A program made the translations under genes and the position numbers. The notes below the pieces were generated by a model. The model did no database searches and was not told the DNA's origin. It worked only from the letters and a program-made list of their open reading frames with translations. 64,000 nt of DNA, taken from assembly GCA_013314775.1 (NCBI GenBank), contig JABUFB010000001.1:327121-391120 (forward strand). The letters are read 5' to 3'. Below are positions 8,470-17,093 of this stretch, in pieces (position 1 is the first letter of the stretch; each line of letters begins with the position of its first letter). The DNA is from Armatimonadota bacterium (GTDB taxonomy: Bacteria; Armatimonadota; Zipacnadia; Zipacnadales; JABUFB01).

Positions 8470-11400
8470 GTGTTGCGCAAGGGCCACGCCCTGTCCTCGG
8501 GCATCGGACTTTTGATAGCGCTGGCCGTCTTCGCCGCTTTGGCTGGGGCCTATGAGGCCGCAGCCGCACCGTTCCCTCCCGTGGGTGGAGCGTCGACTGC
8601 CCACTACGACGATTTCGGTCGCGTGAGCCACCACCGGTACATCGGGCACACGCTTCCGCCCCTGCCCCGGGCCATTAGCACCGCTCAGACCGGCGGGCCC
8701 AACCCGGACGTCAACCTCACCCTCAATGCCACCGGCAGCCAGGAACTTCAGCCTGCCGGCGTTCCCAACAACAACCTGAACCGGGTGGCCTTCGCCTCCA
8801 ACGGCGTAGATGAGGATGCCGACGGGCGCATCGACGACACGCTTCCTGCTGATGCGAACTACGACATCTGGATCATGCGTCCGGATGGGTCGGAGCAGTT
8901 CCGCGTCACCAATCTGCCGGGCGACCAGATCGAGCCCGCCTATCACCCCGGGTCCAATGTCATTGCGTTCGCCGGCAACCAGACCGGGCGCTGGGAGATC
9001 TACACGGTCCAGCTCGTAACCGGGGTCGTGCAGTGTCTCACGGACAAGCAGCCCGGACGGAAGATGCACCCGACCTTCAACCCTGACGGCAACTGGATCG
9101 CCTACCAGTGCTGGATCGACAGCGCTGCGAACTGGGACATCTATAAGATGCCGGCCAACGGCTCCCTGCCCCAGCAGCAGCTCACCACCTCCAACAACGA
9201 CGACACTGATCCTGCCTGGAACCCGGTGGGCAATCCGCTCAGCCCTGCGGGGAATGCCATCCTGTACACGGCCAAGTCTGGCACGCTCAGCACCATCAAC
9301 TGGGTGGACGCGGAGACCGGGGACGTCGAAACCATCTCAGCCGGCGGCATCTCCAGCGACAAGGAACCGGCATGGAGTTGGGACGGCCAGCGCATCGCCT
9401 TCGCCAGCAACCGTCTTTCCGAAGGCGACACGCTGCCTGACTGGAATATCTGGTCTATGTTCGCCATCGGCGAGCTCAGTGGCCCCGAAGCGGTTCTCAT
9501 CTCCAACACCAACGTTGCGGACACCACCGACGACACGAACCCCACCTGGACGGCGGCTCTGGAGCGCCAGCCGGTTCGGATCGTCTACGAATCCAAGCGC
9601 AATGACGGGGTCGGCGCAGAGCCGGACATCTGGGCCACGTTCTCCACGGATACCGAAGCCCCCATCCTGCGGGACCTGCCCTGGGTGAACCGCGGCACCG
9701 ACAACATGACGCGCATCCGCCAGTTCTCGCCGGGCGACGATGTCTACTTCCACGTGCCGGTCTACGATGCCGGAAGCGGAGTGGGCCGGGTCTTCGTGAC
9801 CATCAAGGACCCGGACCTGAAGCAATGGGTGATTGACTACTGGTCGGGCAGCCAGAGCTGGGACAGCGGCTTCGAGGGATACCAGTATCTGGAGTATGAC
9901 TACTACCCGATCGCCAGCGTGGAGTTGTTCGACGACGGCGACCCGGCCAACGGAGACCTCACCGCCGGCGATGGGGTCTTCAGCGGCGTGTGGAGTATCC
10001 CCGCCAGTCTGGCCAGCGATTTCGTGATCGATGTCCTCGCCATTGACGCCAGCGCAGCTGCGAACGGCCAGAACTACGACAGCATCTACGGTTTCACGAG
10101 CCTGGTGTTCAGCCCCAAGGGGAATATCCTTTTCGTCAACGACTACTGCGAAGGCCAGAAGTTCATCTGGGAGATGGGCTTCAATAATGACGCAGGCTCC
10201 CAGTGGTACACCGAGAGCTTCTACACCTTCAATCCTGGCTACTCCCCGAATGCGACGAACCAGTCGACGACCGAGGCCTACAGCGTCACGAAGGATACCA
10301 TCAAGACCTACGCTGCCGGTTGGGGAGTGGATGAGGAGTACTCCATCTGGCGCATCATCTGTCGCGGCCCCATTCCTCAGGGCGTATATCAGTACTACCT
10401 GCCCACGGTTGAGCAGCAGCTTGATCCGGTGGAGGCCGCCGATCCCCAGCGAGCGCCCAACGCCGCTCCCACACGGACCGTGCCTGTTGCCGAACGCGGC
10501 ATTTTCTGGGCCTGCCCCCACGCGGGCAACCTGTGGGTCGCCGACGGATCCCTCATCGATGCGGGGACCCAGGCGGACTTGGACCTGTTCCTGGAGCGAA
10601 GCGGCCGCCTGTTCGTTTCCGGCAGCGACATTGCCTGGGCGCTGACCCTCAACGGAACGGTTGCTAACGACTTCCTAACCAACACGCTCAAAGCAACTTT
10701 CGTGAGCGATACCTATCTGGGCAACTACTGGATGTACTATACGCCGGTGGGTGCCAACCGCAGTCGGTCGCAGCGCGTTGACCTGGACTGGGCGGTGGTC
10801 GGCAGTAGCAGTGACCCGGTGACCTTCGACCCGTGGGCAGGCACGTCGGCCGGCCCCTGGTCCCATTACCACTCACTGGCGCAACCCGCCGTCTACGACT
10901 CGGATGACATGCCCGACAGTCTGACCACGCCGTCAAACTGGGGCGATCAGACGCCTACCTCTCATGATGCTCATCCATACTCCTGGCGACCGGACGTAAT
11001 CCAGGCGGGTCCGGACGCGGTCAAGCTCTACGGTTACGGTGGCGCGGAGGGGCCTACGGCCGGCCTGAGATACCAGGACCCGATTAGCGGCGGCAGGCTT
11101 GTCTTCCTGTCCTTTGGCTTCGAGTCCATCCACCGCGGCTACCACACTCCGTCCAATCTGCCAGCGCACTGCAAGAACCATCGGGCGACGCTGTTTCACA
11201 ATGCCTTCTGTTGGATGCGCACCGGCAGCTTCCAAGGCAAGGTCGTGGATGTAGCAGGAAGCAAGCCGATTACCGATCCGAACCCAATCGTGCTGCTGTG
11301 GCGGGGCAACCACAACCCCGGCGATCGCACCACCGCGCCGGACTACGCGGTGCGCTGCCAGGACGACGGAACGTGGGTTATCTCGGGCATTCCTCCGGGC

Positions 11401-13716
11401 TTCTACAGCATGGAAGCCACCCGTCCGGGCTACGACATAGACCACTATGACGGCTATGTGGTCCACGGTGGGTGGGAGCCGTTCATCGTTGACTTCGCGA
11501 TCACGCGGGCCCGGCCCGGCGTCGTGACCGGCACCGTGACCTCCGAGGCCAATGACGAGACACTGGCTCTCGTGGATGTGACCGTCTACGAGATCCCGGT
11601 TGAGGAAGATGAAGATGAGGGCGGCACGGCAGGAACCACCCAGACGAAGGGCGACGAGCCAGACTGGGATGCCCTGCAGCCGGTGACCATAAACGGCAAG
11701 GTCAAGACGATCAAGACCGGCGTGGACGGAACCTACAAGATCGAGGACCTTCCTCCCGGCCGGTACTACATCCGTGCTGACGGGACAGGGATCGGTTACG
11801 GCGACGACTGGGCGGAGATCCTGATCACTGCTGGAAACACCACCACGCAGGACTTCGAACTGCCTGCAGCCGACGGCACTCTCGAGGTTACCGTGGTTGA
11901 CGATGCGGACGACACACCCATCGCCAACGCCAGCGTCCAGGTGCGCACCCAGGCGGGCGTGCGGGTGCAGACCGGCACTACCGACGCCACCGGGGTGGCC
12001 ACCTTCAGTCTGCAGCCGGGGAATTACCTGCTGCGTGTGGCAGCCGCCGGTTACGGACAGGCCGATGGCGAACCGGCCCTGGTCCAGTCCATCACCACGT
12101 CGGAGGTCACCGTGCGCCTGACCGCCGAGGCTGGTGCGCGCGCCCTGTCCGGGAAGATCGTCTCGGCCACAAGTGGGGCTCCCGTAGGCAACATCCTTGT
12201 CAGCCTGCTGGTGAACGACGTGGTTGTTGCTACTACCCGCACGCTGGCCGCTTTCGTTGATCCGGCGGGCGACGACCCGGAGTACAACTACATCTTCGAT
12301 CAGGATGTTCCGACCGGCGAAGTTGTGGTCAGGCCGTCGCCGGTTGGCTTCACCGCAAGCCCCACTGAGCGCACGGTCACGGTCGCCAGTGGCGCGCTTG
12401 TCCCGAACGTGAACTTCACTCTCAACAGCCTCTACGTCTTCCCGCGGGGCCTGCAATTGGTCAGCGCTCCCTACGACTACGAGGGCATCGACGCGGCGAC
12501 TCTCCTCAATGTGGCTCCCGGCGACCTGAAGTTTGCTGCCTGGGAGGCCTCACGACAGCGCTATCGGATCTACCCGCTCGCCCCTGCGGACCAGTTCCGC
12601 CTGGGTACGGGTTACTGGCTGCGCCTGGATAGCGCGACGGATGTTACCACGCCCGGAACTCCTGCGCCGGACCCGACGGAGATTCCGTTGGAGACGGGGT
12701 GGAACATCATCGGTGACCCGTCGACGCGACTCATCGACCTGTATACCGTGATGGTGCGTGATCAGGCCGGGGTGACCGTCACCATGCAGGCCGCCCTGAC
12801 CGAGGGCTCCGTGGACGGCGGCATGTTCGCTTACGTACTCGGCGGCTACCAGACCACGGCGATACTGAACCCGTGGGTGGGGGCTTGGATCAAGGCCAAC
12901 AAACCGGTCACACTGATTGTTAGCGAGTCCGCGGGGGCGCTGTCAGCCGAGACCGCGGCGACAAAGGCTGCCATCCGCCAGCCCGAGGACGGTTGGTTGG
13001 CGTCCATCGAAACCTACGTGGATGGCCTGCAGGACCGCTCTGCGCTGTTCGGGCAGGCGGCATCTGCCTCCGCCGGGCACGATGCCGGGCTCGACATGAG
13101 CAAACCGCCTGCGGCTGATCTGGGCCCGTATGTCTACACAAGCTTCGTCGGTGCCACCGGGGGCTCCTATGCCGTGGACGTGCGGTCGGCACAGGCCGAA
13201 GATAGCCGCTGGACCATGAAGGTCGCGACGAGCCAGACGGGTTCCAGCGTGACACTCCGCTGGCCGGACTTGAGTGCGGTGCCCGCCGAGGTCCGCCCTG
13301 TACTGACCGATCTCGCCACGGGGAAGAGCGTGTACATGCGGACTGCTCCCAGCTACACTTTCGTTGCTGGCGACGCGCCGCGCGAGTTCGAGATCACCGT
13401 AGGCCCGGCAACCGGGGCCCCGCTGACAGTCAGCGGAGTTTCGGCTCAGCAAGCCCGCGGTGGTGTAAGCCAAATCGCCTACACCCTCTCGAGCGCTGCA
13501 GACGTGGACGTTGAAATTCTGAACGTAGCCGGTCGGCTGGTGAAGCGGGTCTTGGCAGGCGAGAGCCAGGCGGCGGGCGCGAATACAGCGTTGTGGACCG
13601 GTGTGAGCGAAGCTGGTACTCGTGTTCCGCGAGGACGGTACCTTGTTCGAATCACCGCCCGCACCGACGATGGGCGACAGGCCAACGCGGTTCAGGCCTT
13701 CAGTGTCGTGCGCTAG
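8470..13716 (+). CDS. giant secreted protein: TolB-like propeller, carboxypeptidase-regulatory repeats, shared C-terminal module
   Basis: About 1748 residues. The GTG at 8470 is favoured over one at 8464 because AGGGAG lies 5 bases before it. A signal peptide covers residues 1-33. Residues about 105-395 carry TolB/PD40-type propeller repeats (NPDGNWIAYQCW, DIWIMRPDGSEQ, WSWDGQRIAFASN). An Ig-like stretch and a long uncharacterised region follow. Four carboxypeptidase-regulatory-like folds sit at roughly 918-985, 1013-1105, 1135-1198 and 1223-1318 (GIPPGFYSM, LPPGRYYI, LQPGNYLL). Residues about 1322-1748 form the module shared with the 17094 and 20478 products, ending in an FlgD-Ig-like domain and FSVVR. 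No catalytic centre is apparent. It is probably a large surface or extracellular scaffold protein and is first in the cluster. Confidence 0.8.
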   Translation: MLRKGHALSSGIGLLIALAVFAALAGAYEAAAAPFPPVGGASTAHYDDFGRVSHHRYIGHTLPPLPRAISTAQTGGPNPDVNLTLNATGSQELQPAGVPNNNLNRVAFASNGVDEDADGRIDDTLPADANYDIWIMRPDGSEQFRVTNLPGDQIEPAYHPGSNVIAFAGNQTGRWEIYTVQLVTGVVQCLTDKQPGRKMHPTFNPDGNWIAYQCWIDSAANWDIYKMPANGSLPQQQLTTSNNDDTDPAWNPVGNPLSPAGNAILYTAKSGTLSTINWVDAETGDVETISAGGISSDKEPAWSWDGQRIAFASNRLSEGDTLPDWNIWSMFAIGELSGPEAVLISNTNVADTTDDTNPTWTAALERQPVRIVYESKRNDGVGAEPDIWATFSTDTEAPILRDLPWVNRGTDNMTRIRQFSPGDDVYFHVPVYDAGSGVGRVFVTIKDPDLKQWVIDYWSGSQSWDSGFEGYQYLEYDYYPIASVELFDDGDPANGDLTAGDGVFSGVWSIPASLASDFVIDVLAIDASAAANGQNYDSIYGFTSLVFSPKGNILFVNDYCEGQKFIWEMGFNNDAGSQWYTESFYTFNPGYSPNATNQSTTEAYSVTKDTIKTYAAGWGVDEEYSIWRIICRGPIPQGVYQYYLPTVEQQLDPVEAADPQRAPNAAPTRTVPVAERGIFWACPHAGNLWVADGSLIDAGTQADLDLFLERSGRLFVSGSDIAWALTLNGTVANDFLTNTLKATFVSDTYLGNYWMYYTPVGANRSRSQRVDLDWAVVGSSSDPVTFDPWAGTSAGPWSHYHSLAQPAVYDSDDMPDSLTTPSNWGDQTPTSHDAHPYSWRPDVIQAGPDAVKLYGYGGAEGPTAGLRYQDPISGGRLVFLSFGFESIHRGYHTPSNLPAHCKNHRATLFHNAFCWMRTGSFQGKVVDVAGSKPITDPNPIVLLWRGNHNPGDRTTAPDYAVRCQDDGTWVISGIPPGFYSMEATRPGYDIDHYDGYVVHGGWEPFIVDFAITRARPGVVTGTVTSEANDETLALVDVTVYEIPVEEDEDEGGTAGTTQTKGDEPDWDALQPVTINGKVKTIKTGVDGTYKIEDLPPGRYYIRADGTGIGYGDDWAEILITAGNTTTQDFELPAADGTLEVTVVDDADDTPIANASVQVRTQAGVRVQTGTTDATGVATFSLQPGNYLLRVAAAGYGQADGEPALVQSITTSEVTVRLTAEAGARALSGKIVSATSGAPVGNILVSLLVNDVVVATTRTLAAFVDPAGDDPEYNYIFDQDVPTGEVVVRPSPVGFTASPTERTVTVASGALVPNVNFTLNSLYVFPRGLQLVSAPYDYEGIDAATLLNVAPGDLKFAAWEASRQRYRIYPLAPADQFRLGTGYWLRLDSATDVTTPGTPAPDPTEIPLETGWNIIGDPSTRLIDLYTVMVRDQAGVTVTMQAALTEGSVDGGMFAYVLGGYQTTAILNPWVGAWIKANKPVTLIVSESAGALSAETAATKAAIRQPEDGWLASIETYVDGLQDRSALFGQAASASAGHDAGLDMSKPPAADLGPYVYTSFVGATGGSYAVDVRSAQAEDSRWTMKVATSQTGSSVTLRWPDLSAVPAEVRPVLTDLATGKSVYMRTAPSYTFVAGDAPREFEITVGPATGAPLTVSGVSAQQARGGVSQIAYTLSSAADVDVEILNVAGRLVKRVLAGESQAAGANTALWTGVSEAGTRVPRGRYLVRITARTDDGRQANAVQAFSVVR

Positions 13717-13739
13717 CAGCTCAGCCCGACCGGCTGGTC

Positions 13740-13756
13740 GGCGGCCTGCGGCCGCC
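13740..13756 (+). terminator. GC hairpin behind the giant gene
   Basis: GGCGGCC-TGC-GGCCGCC is a perfect 7-base-pair stem. Flanking GGCT and AGCC can extend it with a bulge. No U-tract follows, so it may pause or terminate through another mechanism. Confidence 0.4.
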
Positions 13757-13827
13757 AGCCCCGGTAACGGTCGGGGATCGAGGCTTTCACAGGGGCTTCC
13801 GAGCGCTTCGGCGGCCCCTGCGCAGAG

Positions 13828-13857
13828 TTTACAAAGCGAAAACTTGTGTGCTATACT
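13828..13857 (+). promoter_or_regulatory. extended -10 promoter for the CsgG-like gene
   Basis: TTTACA (13828-13833), an 18-base spacer and TATACT (13852-13857) with TG at 13849-13850. It shares the TGTGCTATA core and the 18-base spacing with the promoter at 8169-8198, which suggests joint regulation. Confidence 0.7.
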
Positions 13858-13912
13858 GCGGGGCCGTTGCCCCGGCTATAAGCGGAACACGCCTGGGAGG
13901 GAACCGACCGTC

Positions 13913-15823
13913 ATGAGGCGATTGCACCATTGCATCGTAACCGGCCCCGTAGCTCCTGTCCTCACCCTACTGCTGGTGCTGGCCCTCGGGTTCACTGACA
14001 CTCCCGCAGCGCATGCCCAGAAGATCAGCCAGGCCATTTCCGTTGCGGTTGTGCCTTTCGCGAACCGCTCCGGGAACCCTAGCCTGCTGATCTCCGATAA
14101 GGCCACTGACGCTGTGGCTCTGGCGCTCGATGACTCCCAGGAGTACGTGGTCACCACGCGCGCAGACACCCGTCGCGAGATGGAATCCCTCGGCATTCTG
14201 CGATCCGAGACCGGCCGTCATTCGGTATCCACCGAGCAGATGGTCCGTCTTGGGGAACGACTCCGTGTGGAGAAAGTCGCGTCCGGTTCTGTGGACGCAC
14301 TGTCCATCCAGAAGAATGGGCAGTGTCGTGTTCGCTTGACCCTCACCCTCCTGGACATTGCCACCCAGGAGTTCCTGGAAGGCGCGACTGCCGACTATAC
14401 CACGCGCCCGATCCCCGGCTGGACGGGCGACGAAGCCAGTGCCATGAACGAGGCCCTGCGCTCGGCTGCGGAGGAGTGCGTCCGCAAGATCCAGACCACG
14501 CGCACACCACGCGGTAATGTGGATATGGTTGACAATTCCGGCGCCATCATCGTGAACCTCGGTGCCCGCGACGGTATCGAAGTCGGCATGCAACTGCTGG
14601 TAGTGCGTGGCGTGTGGAATGCCGGCATTGAGAAAGTCGTTCTGCAAAAGATCGGCGTGATCGAGGTCAGTCGGGTCGAGGTGAATGACTGCGTCTGCCG
14701 CAGTGTGAGTGGCAGCCTGCCTCGCACGGCCGACAAGGTATACGTGATGTATCGTCCCTCCGAGCGGGTTGCTATGCAAGCCCGCCAGGCCAAGACGAAA
14801 CAGATGAGCCGGGTGCTCATTGCCCTCGGCCTTGGTCTGGGCATCTACGCCGTCGCGACCGGGGATGACAACCAGAGCGCTCCCGGAGTCACCGCGTTCC
14901 TGAGCCAATCCGCGCCGGGCGCCGAGCCCCGCATTCGGGTTGAGGCCAATGCAGGGACATTCCCCGGGTCGGCAAAGACCCATGCATGGCTCGTGTACCG
15001 GGGCAGCTGGGCCGGATTCCCGCCCCTGGTGGATGATCGCAACTTCCTGGTTGCCGCGGTGCCCGGTTCGAAGCTATCGAATTTCGAGGACGACCCCAGT
15101 TTCCAGGCCGGCCTCGAGTTCGAGTTGACCTTCCAGTATTTCGATAGGGCCGGCGACGAGGAGGATGGGGACGTCAGCATCACCTACAACCACCTTCCGC
15201 TGACCGCTGGGCAGACCTACTTCTACAAGCTGCGACGTATCGTCGACCCCGGGTTCGTCGAGATCCCGATCGCCGATACCACACAGGCTGCGGATGAGCT
15301 GGAAGACGTTGATTTCGAGATCGATCCGCCTCAGTCGCTGGGCGACGCGAGCAGCCCTGCCGGGCCCATCACCTTCTTCTATCCGCCTCAGCTGGAGACG
15401 CCATCGAACGGCAACCAGACCGTTGACCCGCGCAGTGGGCGGACCACATTCCGGTGGACCCCATCGGTTGGGGCCGATCAGTACAAGGTCCTGATCTTCA
15501 CCAACCCGCAGGCGACGGGCACCGCAGTGAAGGAGAGCCCCGTCCTCAACTCCACCGGCTCGACCACGACGATGAACTGGGTGCTCAACATGGACCTTCA
15601 AGGGGCCACCGAGTACTACTGGTTCGTGGCTGCTCGCCGCAGTGGGGAGACTCCCGCCCGGGTACGCAGCAACGGCTTCACGGGCTGGCTGCTGAGCGAG
15701 CCCTTCCGGTTCACGACAGCGGTCCTTCCGCCTTCCGGGCCGTCGAGCTCTGTTGACGGCGGCAAGCCGCGTCCCACCGACCGCGGCGGGATATTTGGCG
15801 AGATGCCGACCCGCCCGAAGTAG
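13913..15823 (+). CDS. CsgG-like secreted/membrane protein with FnIII-like tail
   Basis: About 636 residues from an ATG behind GGGAGGGAA. A signal peptide ends at AAHAQ (about residue 36). Residues about 40-235 resemble the CsgG/LpoB/TolB-N fold: VAVVPFANRSGN, then a segment about disturbing a named target (VTTRADTRREMESLGI), then VEKVASGSV. A piece near 225-300 (IIVNLGARDGIEVGMQLLVVR) resembles the C-terminal domain of FlgT. A hydrophobic helix (VLIALGLGLGIYAVATG, about 300-318) precedes beta-rich domains, the last being FnIII-like (about 490-600, FRWTPSVGADQYKVLIF). CsgG-family proteins form or gate outer-membrane export channels, but no pore motif can be proved here. The 23449 product has the same architecture. 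Confidence 0.65.
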   Translation: MRRLHHCIVTGPVAPVLTLLLVLALGFTDTPAAHAQKISQAISVAVVPFANRSGNPSLLISDKATDAVALALDDSQEYVVTTRADTRREMESLGILRSETGRHSVSTEQMVRLGERLRVEKVASGSVDALSIQKNGQCRVRLTLTLLDIATQEFLEGATADYTTRPIPGWTGDEASAMNEALRSAAEECVRKIQTTRTPRGNVDMVDNSGAIIVNLGARDGIEVGMQLLVVRGVWNAGIEKVVLQKIGVIEVSRVEVNDCVCRSVSGSLPRTADKVYVMYRPSERVAMQARQAKTKQMSRVLIALGLGLGIYAVATGDDNQSAPGVTAFLSQSAPGAEPRIRVEANAGTFPGSAKTHAWLVYRGSWAGFPPLVDDRNFLVAAVPGSKLSNFEDDPSFQAGLEFELTFQYFDRAGDEEDGDVSITYNHLPLTAGQTYFYKLRRIVDPGFVEIPIADTTQAADELEDVDFEIDPPQSLGDASSPAGPITFFYPPQLETPSNGNQTVDPRSGRTTFRWTPSVGADQYKVLIFTNPQATGTAVKESPVLNSTGSTTTMNWVLNMDLQGATEYYWFVAARRSGETPARVRSNGFTGWLLSEPFRFTTAVLPPSGPSSSVDGGKPRPTDRGGIFGEMPTRPK

Positions 15824-15838
15824 TCTGTGAGGGCCGCA

Positions 15839-17002
15839 ATGCCGTACGCGCTCCTTTTCTTTCTGGTGTTGATGGCATGCTGCCCGGTCTGCGCCCGGGA
15901 TTGGGCCCTGGTGGCGTACCTGGATGGACGAGGGGACCTTGGCGCAGACGCCGTTGAGCACGCTGGGGGCATGCTGCGTCTGCCGGGAGCGAATCCGGTA
16001 CACGTGGCTGTCAGCGGTGCGGGTGGCGGAATCTGGTCTCGGGAAAACGGCCGGGTGACGCGGTTCCCCGGCGGTGCGCCGCAGGCTCCAATCTCGTCTG
16101 AGCGAGGACTGTCTGATTTCCTCGAGTGGGTTCGGCCGAGAACGCAGGGGTACAACCGTCTGGTGTGCCTCCTGGGACACGGAGCCCCCGCAGCGGCAGG
16201 CGCAGGAACGGCCCCGTTTCGGTTGCTGCACGCCGATGACGACCCGGGGATAACGCCGGACCAGTTGGCAGAGTGCTTGCGCGGGCATCTCGGCAGCGAG
16301 CCGGACACTACGACGGTCGTGGTCCTTGAGACTTGCTTCAGTGCATCGGCGGATTCGATCTACGCATTGCGCGACGTGGCCGACTTTGTCCTCGTCGCCC
16401 CGGGCGAAGTGCCGAGTCCTGGGCTTCCGTGGCCGTCGACGGCGCTGGCCGTCATTGCTGCGGCTTCCGGGGATCGTAATACTTCGCTGTCAGAGGACCT
16501 TTCGCGTGGCGCGGAACAGAGATGGATGCGCTCCTGGACTCTGCTCTGGGTACAGCCGGGAAGGTTCGAGAGCGTTGTCGATGCGCTGCAGAGCTTCTGC
16601 GAGGCAGCAGAGCGAAGCCCTGAAACCTGTGCTGCGAGCCTGCTGCGACTTCGCGCGAGCACCTCGGCAATGCTGGAACGCCGGGAAATGGTCGAACTCG
16701 CAAGACTAGCCAGGACAGTCGGGAATGAGCAGCCGGGAACGATCCTCTTCGACCGAGGACAGGCTCTCGCGACGGCAGCGGAACAGGCAGCAGTCCAGCA
16801 CGTCGTGCTTGGGCCCGCAGGGGCGGATAGCAGGGGCCACCCGTGTGGGATAACGGTATACCTGCCCGGAGCGCTGGGATGCGGCCACGCAGACCTGGGA
16901 TCGTGGAGTTCCCTTGCAAAGCGCACTGGCTACGATCGGTTGATTGAGTTCTATGTCCAGTACTGCGGCCGTTTGGTGCCCGGCTTGGGACCGACAGCCT
17001 GA
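15839..17002 (+). CDS. secreted clan CD cysteine peptidase (clostripain/gingipain-like)
   Basis: About 387 residues. The ATG at 15839 follows GAGGG; an in-frame GTG at 15827 is less likely. The signal peptide is PYALLFFLVLMACCPVCA. The clan CD dyad is visible: His114 in LVCLLGHGAP and Cys166 in VVLETCFSAS, each at the end of a hydrophobic strand as in C11, C25 and caspases. The DWALVAYLDGRGDLG opening is like clostripain proteins (WTVLVYMDGDNNLE type). The C-terminal 200 residues are unassigned. In the type IX system a clan CD enzyme (PorU) cleaves C-terminal sorting domains; whether this one does something similar to the shared module here is inference. It overlaps no neighbour and starts 15 bases after the CsgG-like stop. 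Confidence 0.75.
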   Translation: MPYALLFFLVLMACCPVCARDWALVAYLDGRGDLGADAVEHAGGMLRLPGANPVHVAVSGAGGGIWSRENGRVTRFPGGAPQAPISSERGLSDFLEWVRPRTQGYNRLVCLLGHGAPAAAGAGTAPFRLLHADDDPGITPDQLAECLRGHLGSEPDTTTVVVLETCFSASADSIYALRDVADFVLVAPGEVPSPGLPWPSTALAVIAAASGDRNTSLSEDLSRGAEQRWMRSWTLLWVQPGRFESVVDALQSFCEAAERSPETCAASLLRLRASTSAMLERREMVELARLARTVGNEQPGTILFDRGQALATAAEQAAVQHVVLGPAGADSRGHPCGITVYLPGALGCGHADLGSWSSLAKRTGYDRLIEFYVQYCGRLVPGLGPTA

Positions 17003-17093
17003 CGCTACGCAGGACGGCCGGGAGACCTCGGTGCGAAAAGCGCTGAGGGTCCGCGGAACTGGCGCGTCGGACTGCCAGAAGGAGGCAACAAAG

